A DNA stretch of 64,000 bases, taken from the NCBI RefSeq assembly GCF_029784135.1, contig NC_073745.1, forward strand, positions 104,798,125 to 104,862,124, read 5' to 3'. This document shows, one piece after another, positions 46,012 to 58,000 of the stretch; position 1 is the first letter of the stretch, and each line of letters begins with the position of its first letter. The position numbers and the translations under genes were made by a program. Under the pieces are notes generated by a model. The model worked only from the letters and a program-made list of their open reading frames with translations. It made no database searches and had not been told where the DNA came from. Origin of the DNA: Toxorhynchites rutilus septentrionalis. Its lineage: Eukaryota > Arthropoda > Insecta > Diptera > Culicidae.

Positions 46012-46255
46012 CTAGCTGACCCGGCGAAGTTTTGTCCCGCTTTATGATGTAATTTTTGTACATATGGGTATTCAATTTTCCGAATTCTCCGACTTTCCTT
46101 CAAAGTTTTTTATTCGAAAATTTTCCGATTTTTCTCTCCACTATCTTGATCTATGGACAGAAACAAATACAACAAAATGGAGAAATCGGACCATTCCTTC
46201 TTCGGGTTTTGCGCTCAGCAACACATTTGGCCTTCCATTTTTGTTTATATAGATT
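46012..46255 (+). repeat. Short CTAGCTGACC repeat, copy 3
   Basis: It begins CTAGCTGACCCGGCGAAGTT and ends CATTTTTGTTTATATAGAT, matching the first and middle parts of copies 1 and 2 but lacking the minisatellite. 244 bp. Confidence 0.6.
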
Positions 46256-48921
46256 ATTCATTATTTAAAAGTTGAACCGCCTATATTTTTCCATTTGTAA
46301 ATTTGATTTTTGTTAGCCGCAAATTCGCTATATAATTTCAATAGTACCTGAAAAACGTGAAACGTGAATGCAATGTATCTGAATAAGCCAGCAGGAAACC
46401 ATAGAAGATTAATTGCTGGATTTGTGCTACTTTTGTTCACGTTGATAGGATCACTTGTGGTGTGATGTTTTTTTTTAACTTTTCGCGCGCGGTTACGCAA
46501 TTATAAGCGTGTGCACCATGTGTTTCAAACTTTTTTTTTTACAATAACGCACACGCTGGGCTTGTATGCTCTGAAATTTCGTTTGGAAAAAAAGTTCCGT
46601 ATAATTGGAACAGTCTGAGCGGTGGCTATGCAAACTTTAGGTTCATGGTGAGCTATTCATTTTTTTTAACACAAAATATATGAATATTCTTTAATTCATG
46701 GCTCGGATTGAATGGCTTTTACATGGTTTCATAGTTCATCGCAGACAGTGCCGAAATTATTCACGTTTACGACATTCAAATGGGACGAATTACCTTGTAT
46801 TGATAACCTACTGCTCAAGCGAGAATTGATAAATCAACAACACTATCAATGAACACGAGTGGTGTAAAAGTTGCCCAATGCGCAAACTCGGTTGAGCGAA
46901 GGAATCAACCGTAATGAGTCTGGATTGGCACTTTACAGATTTGAAGTAGAAGCGTCGCAAGAATCAGCCTAACCTCGAACAAACTGAATTCACTGCCTTC
47001 GCACTAATTCCCTACGGAACCGGCCACGAACGGAAGCTAATCAGAATGATTCCTTTCAATAAATTGAACTGACTGCCTTCGCACTAATTCCGTACGGAAC
47101 GAGTAACGAACGGGAGCTGGACAATCTATCGAATACCAACTAAGCGGGAGGATCAACGAGTACAAGATCTTCACGAACTCCGAGCGCAAATTATACAATT
47201 ATTGCTGCGAACGTTGGAAGACTTGAATCTGAAGAACTCTCGTCAGTCGATTCAAAATAGGTGTTTCGGATGTATTCGTCACGACACAATTCCAAAGACT
47301 ACTTACTTTATTCAGAGAACCTTGGGTTTTTATATACAATTTCATTCTATCCTAATTCTATCCTAAATTCAAATCTAACGTGCGAAAGAAAGAGAAAACT
47401 AAATACTTTCTTACTCCTTTGCATATAACTCCTTTACCTATCGCTTATCTGTGCTTCACCACATGCAACTTCTGCCTAAAGCTTATCTTTGACTCATAAC
47501 TGCATTCTAAGGTCAACGGAGCCTAGCGCGATAAGAAATGTGTACGATCTTTTTGGTCCCTTTCCTTTCCGTTATTTCTTGCATCAGGTTTTATTGCACC
47601 CGCTTCCGATAGGTGAGATTATTAGCTTAGGATCGTTCACACGTTTCGCTACTATCGTATAGTATTTTGCTTCTGTCTGTCTTTCGATCGTTTACGATAT
47701 TGAAATTCAATTGGCAAATTCTTTTGATTTCTTACAAGTGGGATGAACATCAACATCAACATGCCATGAAGTTCATTTTTCATTTACATCTTCATTTCCG
47801 TCATGATATTCAAAACGTTGAAATTGAATATCACTGCGTGTGAGTGAAAATCAATGCATAAAATTCAACGTCAACTAATTGAGAGTGAAGTCGATTAATG
47901 GTAAGAAAAGGCCATTCATTACATAAAGGGCCTGATCACGGACGTCACTTCACGGTGAAAACGAGATGAAGTTCATATAACTTTGCATACAAATCATTTA
48001 GTTTTCACCGTGAAGTGACGTTCTTGTTGACGTTCAAAATTCTTGTTTTTCGGCATTGAAATATAAGACTTTTACTATGCTTTATGAATCTACTTCCGAT
48101 TGTCCGGAAACGATATACAGCCCCAATCATATGGGCAATGGGTGAAAAGAATAAACGAACGAAAAATGAAGCTAATCTTGTTTTGATTTCGGGTTTAATA
48201 ATACTGACTTTAAATGATCAATATTGATAGAAAGTCCCTACGTAATGCGTATTGGGTGAAATGGCTGCAAAAGCAGAAGAATGGCAATTGGAATACGAAT
48301 ATCGTATTCCGATGCTATTTTGGCCGCTCAACCGCTCACCGCCGCACAACGATCAACGTTCAACGAAGCCGATAATGTTGCCTTTTCCGGATCCCTGGTC
48401 CTTGCTTTTATTCTAAATATGGAAATAAAACACGTTCTCAATAAAAATTCACTGCAACCGATGAAGATCAATTTGGGTTTCGTGATAATCATCAGAAATT
48501 ATTGACAGTAGCGAAAGTGCCTGAATGCAGGCTTTTCGAAATTCATTATACCACGTAAAGTTCACGCGTCTCGACTGTTTTGTTATACTCATTATGACAG
48601 ATATGATGTTGAGTTCCAACAGAAGCAAATTCATCCGACACTGGGAAAAAGTTAATTCCTTCATTCGCGAATATACTTTGATAATTTGTGGCACTGATCG
48701 CAGATGAGTTCACAGAACGTATCAAAACCGCACGAAAGGTATATTTATTGCGGTTATGAACAGTAAAATCCGGGATTCGGTAACTACAGCCAAACTATAT
48801 CTAGTATTTCGGGCTGCGATTTTCGCTTTAGAGAAAGATGTGAGGATAGTTAACTGTGACTGTTGGCGCTTTGGACTAGTTGTATGCTTCGTAGAATGTG
48901 TGGTAATTCAAAAAAAAAAAG
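46256..48921. other. Non-genic stretch with LTR-like and palindromic segments
   Basis: Two related segments of about 53 bp, around 46987 and 47066, share CTGCCTTCGCACTAATTCC and ACGGAAC, with a period of about 80 bp. On the minus strand TATATAAAAACC (47337-47326) is followed 13 bp on by AATAAA (47313-47308), a spacing common in LTRs; this could be a solo LTR (weak). Perfect 21-bp arms at 47942-47962 and 48001-48021 (ACGTCACTTCACGGTGAAAA, then C) form a long hairpin. No coding evidence. Confidence 0.4.
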
Positions 48922-49705
48922 CCATTCCATGTCAAATCGATATAGTGGTTCTCAGATTTTCGTGAAAAGTGGTAATTTTGTTCTTTATTTTTTTGTAAAA
49001 CATTAATTTTGTTCTTTATTTTTTGTTTTGAAAAACATTAGACTGGTACTTTTTTTTCCAAAATTCATGGATATTGTACCACTGAACCAATTTAGATGAT
49101 CGACATATCAAATTGAAGCCAATGAGCTAGTCTTTTATTGGAATTTCAAAAAAATTTATTTTCGTAATTATTTGCACTCAAATAATTTTTTAATTATTTT
49201 TTTCAGGGCTTTGAACTAGAGTGGAAAACATGTTTTTTTCGAATCATCGCTTAACTTTGAAAAATCATATCTCAAAAACGAAAAAAATAGCATCTCTGAT
49301 ATCGAGATATGTTATGTAAAAAGTCCTCAGCTTTCAAGAAAAAAAATGTAAACAAATATAGTGCCCTCTAGTCCAAAGCCATGCAAACAATAAAAAAACA
49401 ACTACAATCAATAATTACGAAAATAAAATCATTTTTTTTTGTAAGTTCAATAATTTTTATAAAAGGATAGCTTATTGGCTTCAATTTGATATGTCGAACA
49501 TCTAATCGATTCAGTGGTTCAAAGTTATAATTTCTTGAAAAAAGTCATTTTTGATGAAAAGTGGAAAAAAATGTTTTTCGAACCAGCAATTGGTCATTCT
49601 AACGAAACGATAAAAAAATACGGGTCTGATGTTTTGCGATAAAGAACAAAATTAATAAAGTTGACGAAAATCAGAGAACCAGTATATCGGTTTGACATGG
49701 ATTGG
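48922..49705. mobile_element. Foldback-like element, 784 bp
   Basis: The left end CCATTCCATGTCAAATCGAT and the inverted right end CCAATCCATGTCAAACCGAT continue to GATTTTCGT with four mismatches in about 42 bp, and pairing extends in patches inward (GTTCTTTAT, AAACAT). The interior is AT-rich without ORF. The same terminus occurs once more at 53005-53035 next to the I element, and internal phrases (TTGGCTTCAATTTGATATG) recur at 49125, 49470, 50105 and 52800. Confidence 0.65.
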
Positions 49706-49714
49706 AAGACTAAT

Positions 49715-49880
49715 CAATCCCTTTCGTTTGATACGCATATTGATGGGGTTCTGAGAAAATGTGTAGTCCGCCATTTTGTGGTGAGAGCCATTTTGGATTT
49801 GCAATTTTCCTAAATAACTAGTTCTATTAGTCCAGCCCTTTCATTTGATACCTATATTGATGGGGGTTTTAAAGAAATCC
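49715..49880. repeat. Second locus of the 115-bp tandem family
   Basis: CCTTTCGTTTGATACGCATA, GCCATTTTGGATTTGCA and a second CCTTTCATTTGATACC match the units at 19645-19975. Confidence 0.6.
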
Positions 49881-51530
49881 CCGTATTTTTCCGTATTTTT
49901 CTATTTTTTCAACTGGGTGCCCATTTTCCCCTTTTTTCCAAGAATGACAATTTTCAGAAATTCATAACTTTTGAATTTCTGACCCGATTTACATGCTCGA
50001 TACATCAAATTAAAAACAAATTGGAAAAATGTTAGACAAAAATTTTAGCTTTTGATTTTCCAACTAGAATCCAATTTTTACGCAAGTGTGGTATCTTTTT
50101 AGGAAAAAACAACTCATTGGCTTCAAATGTTATGAATTTTTTGAAAAAAGTGATACGAGCTTTGAAAAATCATAATTTATGAATAAGAAATAACGCCTTC
50201 CCGATTTTTGGATATGTTATGTAAACAATCCTCAGCTTTCAAAAAAAAAAAAGAAAAAAATATAGCGTCCTTAGTCCCGAGACCATGAAAACTATAAAAA
50301 AAAAACAAATACAATCAGTAATGACAAAATCAAAACCTTAACCCATTTTAGGCCAAGCGTTCGAAAAATCGAACAGCAACTTTGATAATGTTTCATGTCT
50401 TTGGAAAGCTACCATATGGTAATGTTTTTGCACCAAAAGATAGCTTTATTTATTAGCAACCACTTACTATTAAGTTCACTCAGTTTTGTATAACTATATT
50501 GGGCAATAAATTCAACTAAAAAAACCAATAAAAGACAAAATTGTGTGAACTTTTATAAAAGAACATACATTGCAATATGGGACAAAAATCGTTAGATTGA
50601 GCCTCATACAGGAAAATAACAACCGGGAAATTTGATTGTTCGAAAAATCGAACGTTGGCCATAACGAACATTTTTTTCTGATGAATTAATACCAACACAT
50701 CTAACCTCTGCAGTGCGTTGTGGTTCATTTACTTTGGAAGACGGAAGGTTTTTCATTTGTTTTTGCATTCTCATTTGTGAATGTTTGCAAATATCAATTA
50801 ATTCAGTAAATATTATCGAAAATATGTATGATTTTTTGTCCGTAATAACCTTATGTAATGGTGGCCCGTGAAATTTCGTGTGTAGAGGAGCTGGAGGAAA
50901 TCATCAGTACGTATAACGAGGATTCTAATGAGATTGCTGGTGTGAATATTTTTTCACCGGACCGAATAATAACCACCCAATCCTCGATTCCATTGTTTTT
51001 TCGCATCATTTTGGTACTTTGCAGATATTGGAAAATGTTTTTTTCGGGAAATGGATACTTAGAAAGAAATAATTCTTATGTATAGACATTTGTCCACGAC
51101 CAACAATAAAAACAACAGCATATGCCTGCCAGTAATAAGTTGAAATTACATTAAATAAGAAATATCACATCTCATCTTAGGTGGATTAACTTAGGTTTAT
51201 ACTCAGAGACCTCTATCCTCCTGTGCTTGTTTGTTCGTGAATATAAAATTGATGCAATTGTGAATACCGTATATTTGCTAATTGAACTGATTTTCAGTTC
51301 GCAGTATGTTTGTGCTTGCAAAAAAAAGTGCGGGTTTCGACCAATGTTCGATTTTTCGAACAGTCATTTCCCAGAAAATGGAAAATGGGAAAAAAATAAT
51401 TCTTGAACATTGGGGTTTCTTTACCATCTTTACCTTTACCATCAATAAAGTCGCCCAGTAGACCGATCCTTTTGAAAATTTTAGACAGTAAAATAAAAAC
51501 TATTAAACAACTTTTGGCATTTCTTTTTAT

Positions 51531-52534
51531 TCATACTTCGAGTCCAAGCCCGTATGCTCGCACCTTCCTCTTTACCCCGTCCATAAGGTTCTGTACAACG
51601 TCAGGTTTTAGTTTTTATTGAACAGAAATCCATTTTCTCTTGAAGTCCGCCTCCGATGTTACAACTTTTGGGTTCTTCCGGAGGGCCTGCTTCATAATCG
51701 CCCAATATTTTTCTATTGGGCGAAGCTCCGGCGTGTTGGGCGGGTTCATTTCCTTTGGCACGAAGGTGACCCCGTTGGCTTCGTACCACTCCAACACGTC
51801 CTTTGAATAGTGGCACGAAGCGATATCCGGCCAGAAGATGGTCGGGCCCTCGTGCTGCTTCAATAGTGGCAGTAAGCGTTCTGTAGGCACTCCTTAAAAT
51901 AAACCTGTCCGTTTATTTTAAGGAGTGCCTACAAGTGTCCGCAAGAGCAGATCGCTTGCCACACCATGTACTTTTTGGCAAACTTGGATAGTTTCTGCTT
52001 GCGAATCTCCTCCGGAACGCTGGATTTGTCCTCTGCGGAGAAGAACAACAGGCCCGGCAGCTGACGAAAGTCCGCTTTGACGTAGGTTTCGTCGTCCATT
52101 ACCAGGCAATGCGGCTTCGTCAGCATTTCGGTGTACAGCTTCCGGGCTCGCGTCTTCCCCACCATGTTTTGCCTTTCGTCGCGGTTAGGAGCCTTCTGAA
52201 TCTTGTATGTACGCAGGCCCTCCCGCTGCTTGGTCCGCTGGACGAATGAACTTGACAAATTCAGCTTATTGGCGACATCCCGGACCGAACTTCTCGGATC
52301 ACGTCTAAACTGCTTAACTACGCGCTTGTGATCTTTTTCACTGACGGAGCATCCATTTTTGCCGTTCTTCACCTTCCGGTCGATGGTTAGGTTCTCGAAG
52401 TATCGTTTTAGTACTCTGCTGACCGTGGATTGGACGATTCCCAGCATCTTACCGATGTCCCGATGTGACAACTCCGGATTCTCGAAATGAATGCGCAGGA
52501 TTGATTCACGACGCTCTTTTTCGTTCGACGACAT
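51531..52534 (-). pseudogene. DD37E (ITmD37E-like) transposase, rearranged
   Basis: ATG 52534 opens MSSNEKERRESILRIHFENP. HTH regions follow (LSHRDIGKMLGIVQSTVSR, then SVRDVANKLNLSSSFVQRT). The first catalytic aspartate is in VMDDETYVKADF. The second is in FWPDIASCHY and the glutamate in LRPIEKYW; I count 37 residues between them, matching the mosquito DD37E family. After CSCGH (near 51933) the gene is interrupted by a 22-bp perfect palindrome and some residues of the linker are missing. A nonsense codon at 51615-51617 precedes the C-terminal VVQNLMDGVKRKVRAYG, which ends at TGA 51531. Length without damage would be about 340 residues. A subterminal GTGTGTCACATC phrase (52668-52680, inverted) may be its right end. 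Confidence 0.8.
51883..51932. repeat. Perfect 22-bp snap-back palindrome with 6-nt loop
   Basis: The arms GTAGGCACTCCTTAAAATAA (plus AC) at 51883-51904 and the exact complement at 51911-51932 surround CTGTCC. It lies within transposase coding sequence. One arm is the native coding sequence (VYFKECLQ on the minus strand) and the other an inverted duplicate. Confidence 0.9.
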
Positions 52535-52753
52535 TTTGCCAAATTTACGAAAAATTGACAGTGAAGCATGGCCAACGTGATCTATACACTCTTATCTGAT
52601 TATAAGCGAAAGCTGAAGATATAATTCTAAAAATTAAATTTCTACAGCGTTTTTTCCGTGATGCAATTTGATGTGACACACCCTTTAATCCAAATTACAC
52701 CAACGGCTTTCGTCAAAAAAATATTTTTTACAGCTTGGTCGTTAATGGGTTAA

Positions 52754-53058
52754 CTTTAAGCAAGTCTAACATTTTTTCCAATAAAGCTAAGCTAATTAGC
52801 TTTAATTTGGTATGCCGACGATCCAAATCGGGTCAGAAGTTCACAAGTTAAGAATTTTTGAAAAAAGTAATTTTTGGAAAAAAATGGAAAAGTCGATATT
52901 TCGGACCACCCTAAAATAAAAATGGGCCCCCTTCTGAAAAAATTAAAAAATACGGGTGTTATATTTTGCGAAAAGACCACAAAACTACCATTTTTCACGA
53001 AAATCTGAAAACCATATCGGTTTGGCATGGAATGGCTTCTTTGGTTTTTCATGAATAC
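52754..53058. repeat. Partial copy of the foldback-related repeat
   Basis: TTAGCTTTAATTTGGTATGC, GAAAAAAATGGAAAAGTCGA and CATATCGGTTTGGCATGGAA parallel the right half of 48922-49705 and the stretch around 50000-50120. The full-length I element copy 3 inserted just beyond it. Confidence 0.55.
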
Positions 53059-53072
53059 ACTAACACAATTTT

Positions 53073-53508
53073 CATTCCTCGCTAACAACTTGATGGAGCT
53101 GGATGTGCTATTCATCACTCCTCAAGCATTGTTCTCGAAGTTTTTTTTTCTCTTCTCCCCAACGAGTTGGTTTTTTTTTCTCGTGTGTTCTGTGGTGAAT
53201 TAGTGCCCAAAGTGCCCAAAGCAGCCAGAACCGAGGAAGCAGCGCCTCTGCAGTGGTCTGGATCGGCGTCTGTAGTGGATCAATAACCATAACGGCATCG
53301 TCAACACGTGGTTGACGCTCAGTTGAGTACAACAATAACTTCTGCTATTGTGTTGTCTCCGTAGCGCGTGACTTTTGTGTCTCCCTTAATAGGGTAACAG
53401 AGCGCATATCGGAACAACAAATTTATGTGATTATTTTTATTTTATTTAAGTTTTTTTTTTACAAGTGAGATAAAAAAATTGTAAAGATAATAATCGTTCG
53501 TTCTAAGA
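53073..53508 (+). promoter_or_regulatory. 5' UTR / presumed internal promoter of I element copy 3
   Basis: Full-length non-LTR elements carry an internal Pol II promoter at their 5' end. This 436-bp leader is shared with copy 2 (38185-38640) and starts at the same base type (CATTCCTCGC). No TATA box. The core elements are not identifiable by eye; the promoter role is inference from family biology. Confidence 0.55.
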
Positions 53509-55062
53509 ATGGAGGAGGGTGGGGGTCTAGACATGGACATTTCAGACTCCCCCTCGCTTGCTCAAGCAGGGTGTAGTAAGTCCCTTAAACGGACTCCTAT
53601 GCCCGAAGATTCTTCTTCTGGGGACGAGTCAACTCACACTACCAAGCCCCCCTCCAAAAAAAAGATTGCAAACCTTTCCCCTGATTCCTCCAATACTTCC
53701 ACCCAATCATCGACATCCCTTCCCCCCTCTGATGTTACTGTCCCCACTCAAACCTTGTCCTCGAATTCCTCTCCTATTGTTTCCGCTCCCCGTGTCAGGG
53801 TTTATCCGGACGATGCGCCTGACGCTGGTCCTTGGGTTGTTTTTTTCCGGCCCAAACCTAATGGTAAAGCCTTGAGGGTCGTACAGATTATGACAGATCT
53901 GAAAAGATACACCTCTGTTTCGGAAATTTGCAAAGTAAGACCGAACAAACTGCGAGTTGTCGTGACTAACCGAAAGGACGCGAACGATATTGTTGCTGAT
54001 AAGCATTTCATCCTCGAATATCGAGTTTTTATTCCCTCCCATAACGTAGAAATTGGGGGCGTTATATCTGAAACGGGTCTGACGTGCAAAACTATAGAAA
54101 GTATGGGAGTTGGCAGGTTCAAGAGGCTTCCTTCGATGGAAGTCAAAATCTTGGAATGTCGCCAACTTGGAAAAGTTACCCAGGAAGGAGTAGAAAAGAA
54201 ATTTACGCCGTACGACTCGTTTCGAGTCACTTTTGCTGGTGCCGCCCTCCCTGACTACGTTATGGTGGACAAATTGAGGCTGCCGGTGCGACTCTTCGTG
54301 CCAAAGCCCATGACTTGCAACAAATGCAAGTCAGTTGGTCATACAGCAGCTTATTGCGCCAACAAGGAGCGCTGTGCCACATGCGGAGAGCAACATGAGG
54401 GGAAATCCTGCAGTGCGACTGAGCATAAGTGTCCATATTGCGGGGGATCCCCACACGTGCTCTCAGCTTGTGAAACTTACAAGAGTCGCTGGGATAAACA
54501 AAAGCGCTCTTTGAAGGAACGCTCGAAACGCACTTTCGCGGATATCTTAAAGGGCGCTTCCCCACTGGCTCAACAACAACCATTACCAACAAACAATGTC
54601 TTTGCTTCACTGCCAGTTGACGAATTGGAAGCGGATACAGCTAACGAGGGCACACCGTTTATTTTCAAAGGGAATTCCCGGCGCAAAAATGTGTCCACTC
54701 CCAAAGTTCAACGACAAGTCCCATCGGTGGTACCCCATGTTAGCTTGCCTAAAATATCGAGTGCAGCGGACAAGCAAAATCAGGTTCCTCCTGGCTTCCG
54801 TGGGAATAGTTCACCTTCGAACGACCCAGCACTCGAGGGGACATCAAAAACCCCAACTGTCCCTTTTTTTGCGTCCAGCTCAACTTCCCAATCGGGATTT
54901 ATAAAGTTGACTGACCTTGTGGATCAAATCTTCACGTGTTTTAATGTTTCCGATTCCATCAGAACCATTGTCATCTCAATGCTTCCAGTACTAAAGACAA
55001 TTTTGCAACAATTGATGCAAACATGGCCCCTCCTTGCAATGATTATCTCTCTTGATGTCTAA
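53509..55062 (+). CDS. I-clade ORF1 (gag-like nucleic-acid binding protein), intact
   Basis: 517 residues. It has an S/T-rich N-terminal 95 residues with SKKK-like basic patches and a middle domain from about residue 108 (WVVFFRPKPNGKALRVVQI, SEICKVRPNKLRVVV, FRVTFAGAALPDYVMVDKL). Three zinc knuckles lie at about 269-330 (CNKCKSVGHTAAYC; CATCGEQHEGKSC; CPYCGGSPHVLSAC), followed by a basic helix (KSRWDKQKRSLKERSKRTF) and a low-complexity tail with a hydrophobic C-terminal 60 residues that could form a helix pair. It binds element RNA and is needed in cis for retrotransposition in this clade. The ATG lies at 53509 with AAGAATGG context. Its stop overlaps the ORF2 start by eight bases. Confidence 0.95.
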   Translation: MEEGGGLDMDISDSPSLAQAGCSKSLKRTPMPEDSSSGDESTHTTKPPSKKKIANLSPDSSNTSTQSSTSLPPSDVTVPTQTLSSNSSPIVSAPRVRVYPDDAPDAGPWVVFFRPKPNGKALRVVQIMTDLKRYTSVSEICKVRPNKLRVVVTNRKDANDIVADKHFILEYRVFIPSHNVEIGGVISETGLTCKTIESMGVGRFKRLPSMEVKILECRQLGKVTQEGVEKKFTPYDSFRVTFAGAALPDYVMVDKLRLPVRLFVPKPMTCNKCKSVGHTAAYCANKERCATCGEQHEGKSCSATEHKCPYCGGSPHVLSACETYKSRWDKQKRSLKERSKRTFADILKGASPLAQQQPLPTNNVFASLPVDELEADTANEGTPFIFKGNSRRKNVSTPKVQRQVPSVVPHVSLPKISSAADKQNQVPPGFRGNSSPSNDPALEGTSKTPTVPFFASSSTSQSGFIKLTDLVDQIFTCFNVSDSIRTIVISMLPVLKTILQQLMQTWPLLAMIISLDV

Positions 55063-58000
55063 TTTGAATAGAGAGGTCGGAGATATCACTGTTTTACAGT
55101 GGAATTGTCGTAGTCTTATCCCTAAATTGGATGCATTCAAATTTTTAATTCATAAGTTCAATTGTGATGTTTTTGCTCTGTCCGAAACTTGGCTTTCTTC
55201 GCGAGATGATCTCTCTTTCCACGATTTTAATATTATACGCTTGGACCGTGATGACAGATACGGAGGGGTGCTATTGGGGATCAATAAGTGCCACTCATTT
55301 TTCCGAATTGACCTTCCACCTATTGGAGGGATCGAAGCTGTTGCTTGTCATGCAAACATTAAAGGCAAAGACCTCTGTATTGTCAGCTTGTATTGGCCTC
55401 CGAGAGCTGCGGTTAGCCGCAAACAACTTGTTGACATGTGCTCACTCCTTCCTGAGCCACGATTGATCTTGGGAGACTTCAACTCTCACGGAACTGCCTG
55501 GGGGGAACAGTACGACGACAATCGTTCATTGTTGATATATGACCTTTGTAACAGCTTCAATATGACCGTTTTGAACACTGGGGAAACAACACGTGTGCCT
55601 AAACCTCCTGCTAACCCAAGTGCTCTTGACCTCTCGCTTTGCTCGAATTCACTATCGTTAGATTGCAAGTGGAATGTAATCCAGGATCCCAACGGTAGTG
55701 ATCACTTGCCAATCAAAATTTCCATCACCATTGGGTCGAATTCTTCTGAATCTATAAACATGGCATATGACCTCACAAGACACATTGACTGGAAAAAATA
55801 TGCGGACGCGATTACTCTAGCCATCAATTCCAGACATGGTTTACCTCCATTGGAGGAGTATAACTTCCTTTCTCGTTTGATCCATGACAGCGCGGTTCGC
55901 GCTCAAACGAAACCCATCCCAGGTTCCACCATTCACCGAAGGCCTCCCAATCCATGGTGGGATAGCCAATGTTCAAAGCTTTATGTAGAAAAATCGAATG
56001 CATTTAAAGCTTTTCGGAAACGAGGAACCATTGACAATTTTCAAACGTATTTAGACCTTGAAAATCAATTTAAAAACTTGATCAAAGGTAAAAAACGTGC
56101 TTATTGGCGAAATTTCGTGGGAGGTTTGTCACGAGAAACGTCAATGAAAAAATTATGGAAAGTGGCTCGAAACATGAGAAATCGCTCTTCATCGAATGAA
56201 AGCGAGGAACATTCACATCGATGGATTTTTAATTTTGCGCGAAAGGTTTGTCCCGATTTCGCTCCCGTGCAAAGAATTGTTCGAGATATACCACAAGATA
56301 GGTGCGATCTTGATTCCGAGTTTTCGATGGTAGAATTCTCTCTTGCTCTCCTTTCAAGTAACAATTCGGCTCCAGGATCGGATAGAATTAAGTTCAACTT
56401 GTTAAAAAACCTCCCCGATGTGGCCAAACATCGCTTGTTGAATTTATTCAATAAGTTTCTGGAGCATAATGTTGTTCCGGATGATTGGAGACAAGTACGA
56501 GTTATAGCTATTCAAAAACCCGGAAAACCCGCGTCCGACTTCAATTCGTACCGCCCAATAGCAATGCTGTCTTGTATACGGAAATTGTTGGAGAAAATGA
56601 TATTGTTTCGCCTTGATCGTTGGGTTGAAACGAATGCCTTACTCTCAGATACACAATATGGGTTCCGCAGGGGCAAGGGGACGAATGATTGTCTTGCGTT
56701 GCTTTCTTCAGAAATTCAAATGGCTTACGCCGAAAAAAAACAAATGGCTTCAGTATTCTTGGACATAAAGGGGGCCTTTGATTCTGTTTCAATAGAGGTT
56801 TTGTCAGACAAATTACACTCTCGGGGTCTGCCGCCTCTATTGAATAATATGTTATATAACTTGCTTTGTGAGAAACATTTGAACTTTTCTCACGGAGATT
56901 CGGCAGTAAGTCGGTTCTCTTACATGGGCCTCCCCCAGGGCTCATGTTTAAGCCCCCTTTTGTACAACTTCTATGTAAGCGACATCGACAATTGCCTTAC
57001 ACAAAATTGCAGCCTAAGACAACTTGCAGATGATGGAGTGGTGTCTGTCGTAGGATCAAACGAATCCGACCTGCAAGGACCCTTACAAGATACTTTGAAC
57101 AATTTTTCAACCTGGGCCATTGGGCTAGGGATCGAATTCTCCACGGAGAAAACAGAGATGGTGGTTTTTTCTAGGAAGCATAGACCAGCAAAACCAAAGC
57201 TTCAACTTTTGGGTAAACCGATCACTCATGCTATGTCATTCAAGTATCTTGGGGTCTGGTTCGACTCCAAATGTACTTGGGGGGTCCATATTAGGTATCT
57301 GAGTAAAAAATGTCAACAAAGAATAAACTTTCTCCGTACAATTACCGGCACCTGGTGGGGAGCCCATCCCGAAGATCTTATAATGTTGTATCGAACAACT
57401 ATTCTCTCAGTGATGGAGTATGGCAGTTTCTGTTTTCAATCAGCTGCCAAAACACACCTCATTAAACTCGAGCGAATTCAGTATCTTTGTCTCCGTATTG
57501 CGTTGGGATGTATGCCCTCAACGCATACCATGAGTCTCGAGGTTTTGGCAGGCCTACTCCCACTAAAAGATCGCTTCAATTTATTATCTCTTCGGTTCCT
57601 CATCCGGTGTAAGGTTATGAACCCATTGGTGATCGGGAATTTTGAGCAGCTGATCGAGCTAAATTTTCACTCCGGATTCATGAGTTCATATCATGAATTC
57701 ATCTCCATGCAGGTTGATCCTTCTTCGTATATTCCCAACCGTGTTTGTTTTCCTGACTACATCAATTCCTCTGTGCATTTTGATCTGTCCATGAAACAGG
57801 ATATCCATGGATATTCAGATTATCAACGATCGAGGATCGCTCCAACGATCTTCGATTCAAAGTATGGGGGTATCAATTGTGATAATATGTACTTTACTGA
57901 TGGGTCCTCTATGAATGAGTCCACAGGATTTGGAGTGTTCAACGAAATTTTTAGCACCTCCCACAGTCTTCAGAATCCTTGCTCAGTGTATATTGCTGAA

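Larger units (their letters stand above)
50342..52749. mobile_element. TTAA-flanked element (piggyBac/Kolobok type) hosting a DD37E transposon
   Basis: TTAA occurs at 50338-50341 and 52750-52753. The ends are CCCATTTTAGGCCAAGC and, inverted, CCCATTAACGACCAAGC. The exact 16-mer GTTCGAAAAATCGAAC occurs at 50359 and 50638, with a near-identical inverted form at 51346. One frame at 50858-51085 (VEELEEIISTYNEDSNEI) is acidic like the N-terminus of some piggyBac proteins, but this is weak. The right third is taken up by a DD37E transposase gene. Confidence 0.6.

Noticed and set aside
50858..51085. Confident piggyBac transposase N-terminus
   Set aside because: Only an acidic stretch is seen; no catalytic DDD region or cysteine-rich tail follows.
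55052..55054. TTG as the ORF2 start
   Set aside because: The ATG immediately after, at 55055, is the natural start and is present in both full-length copies.
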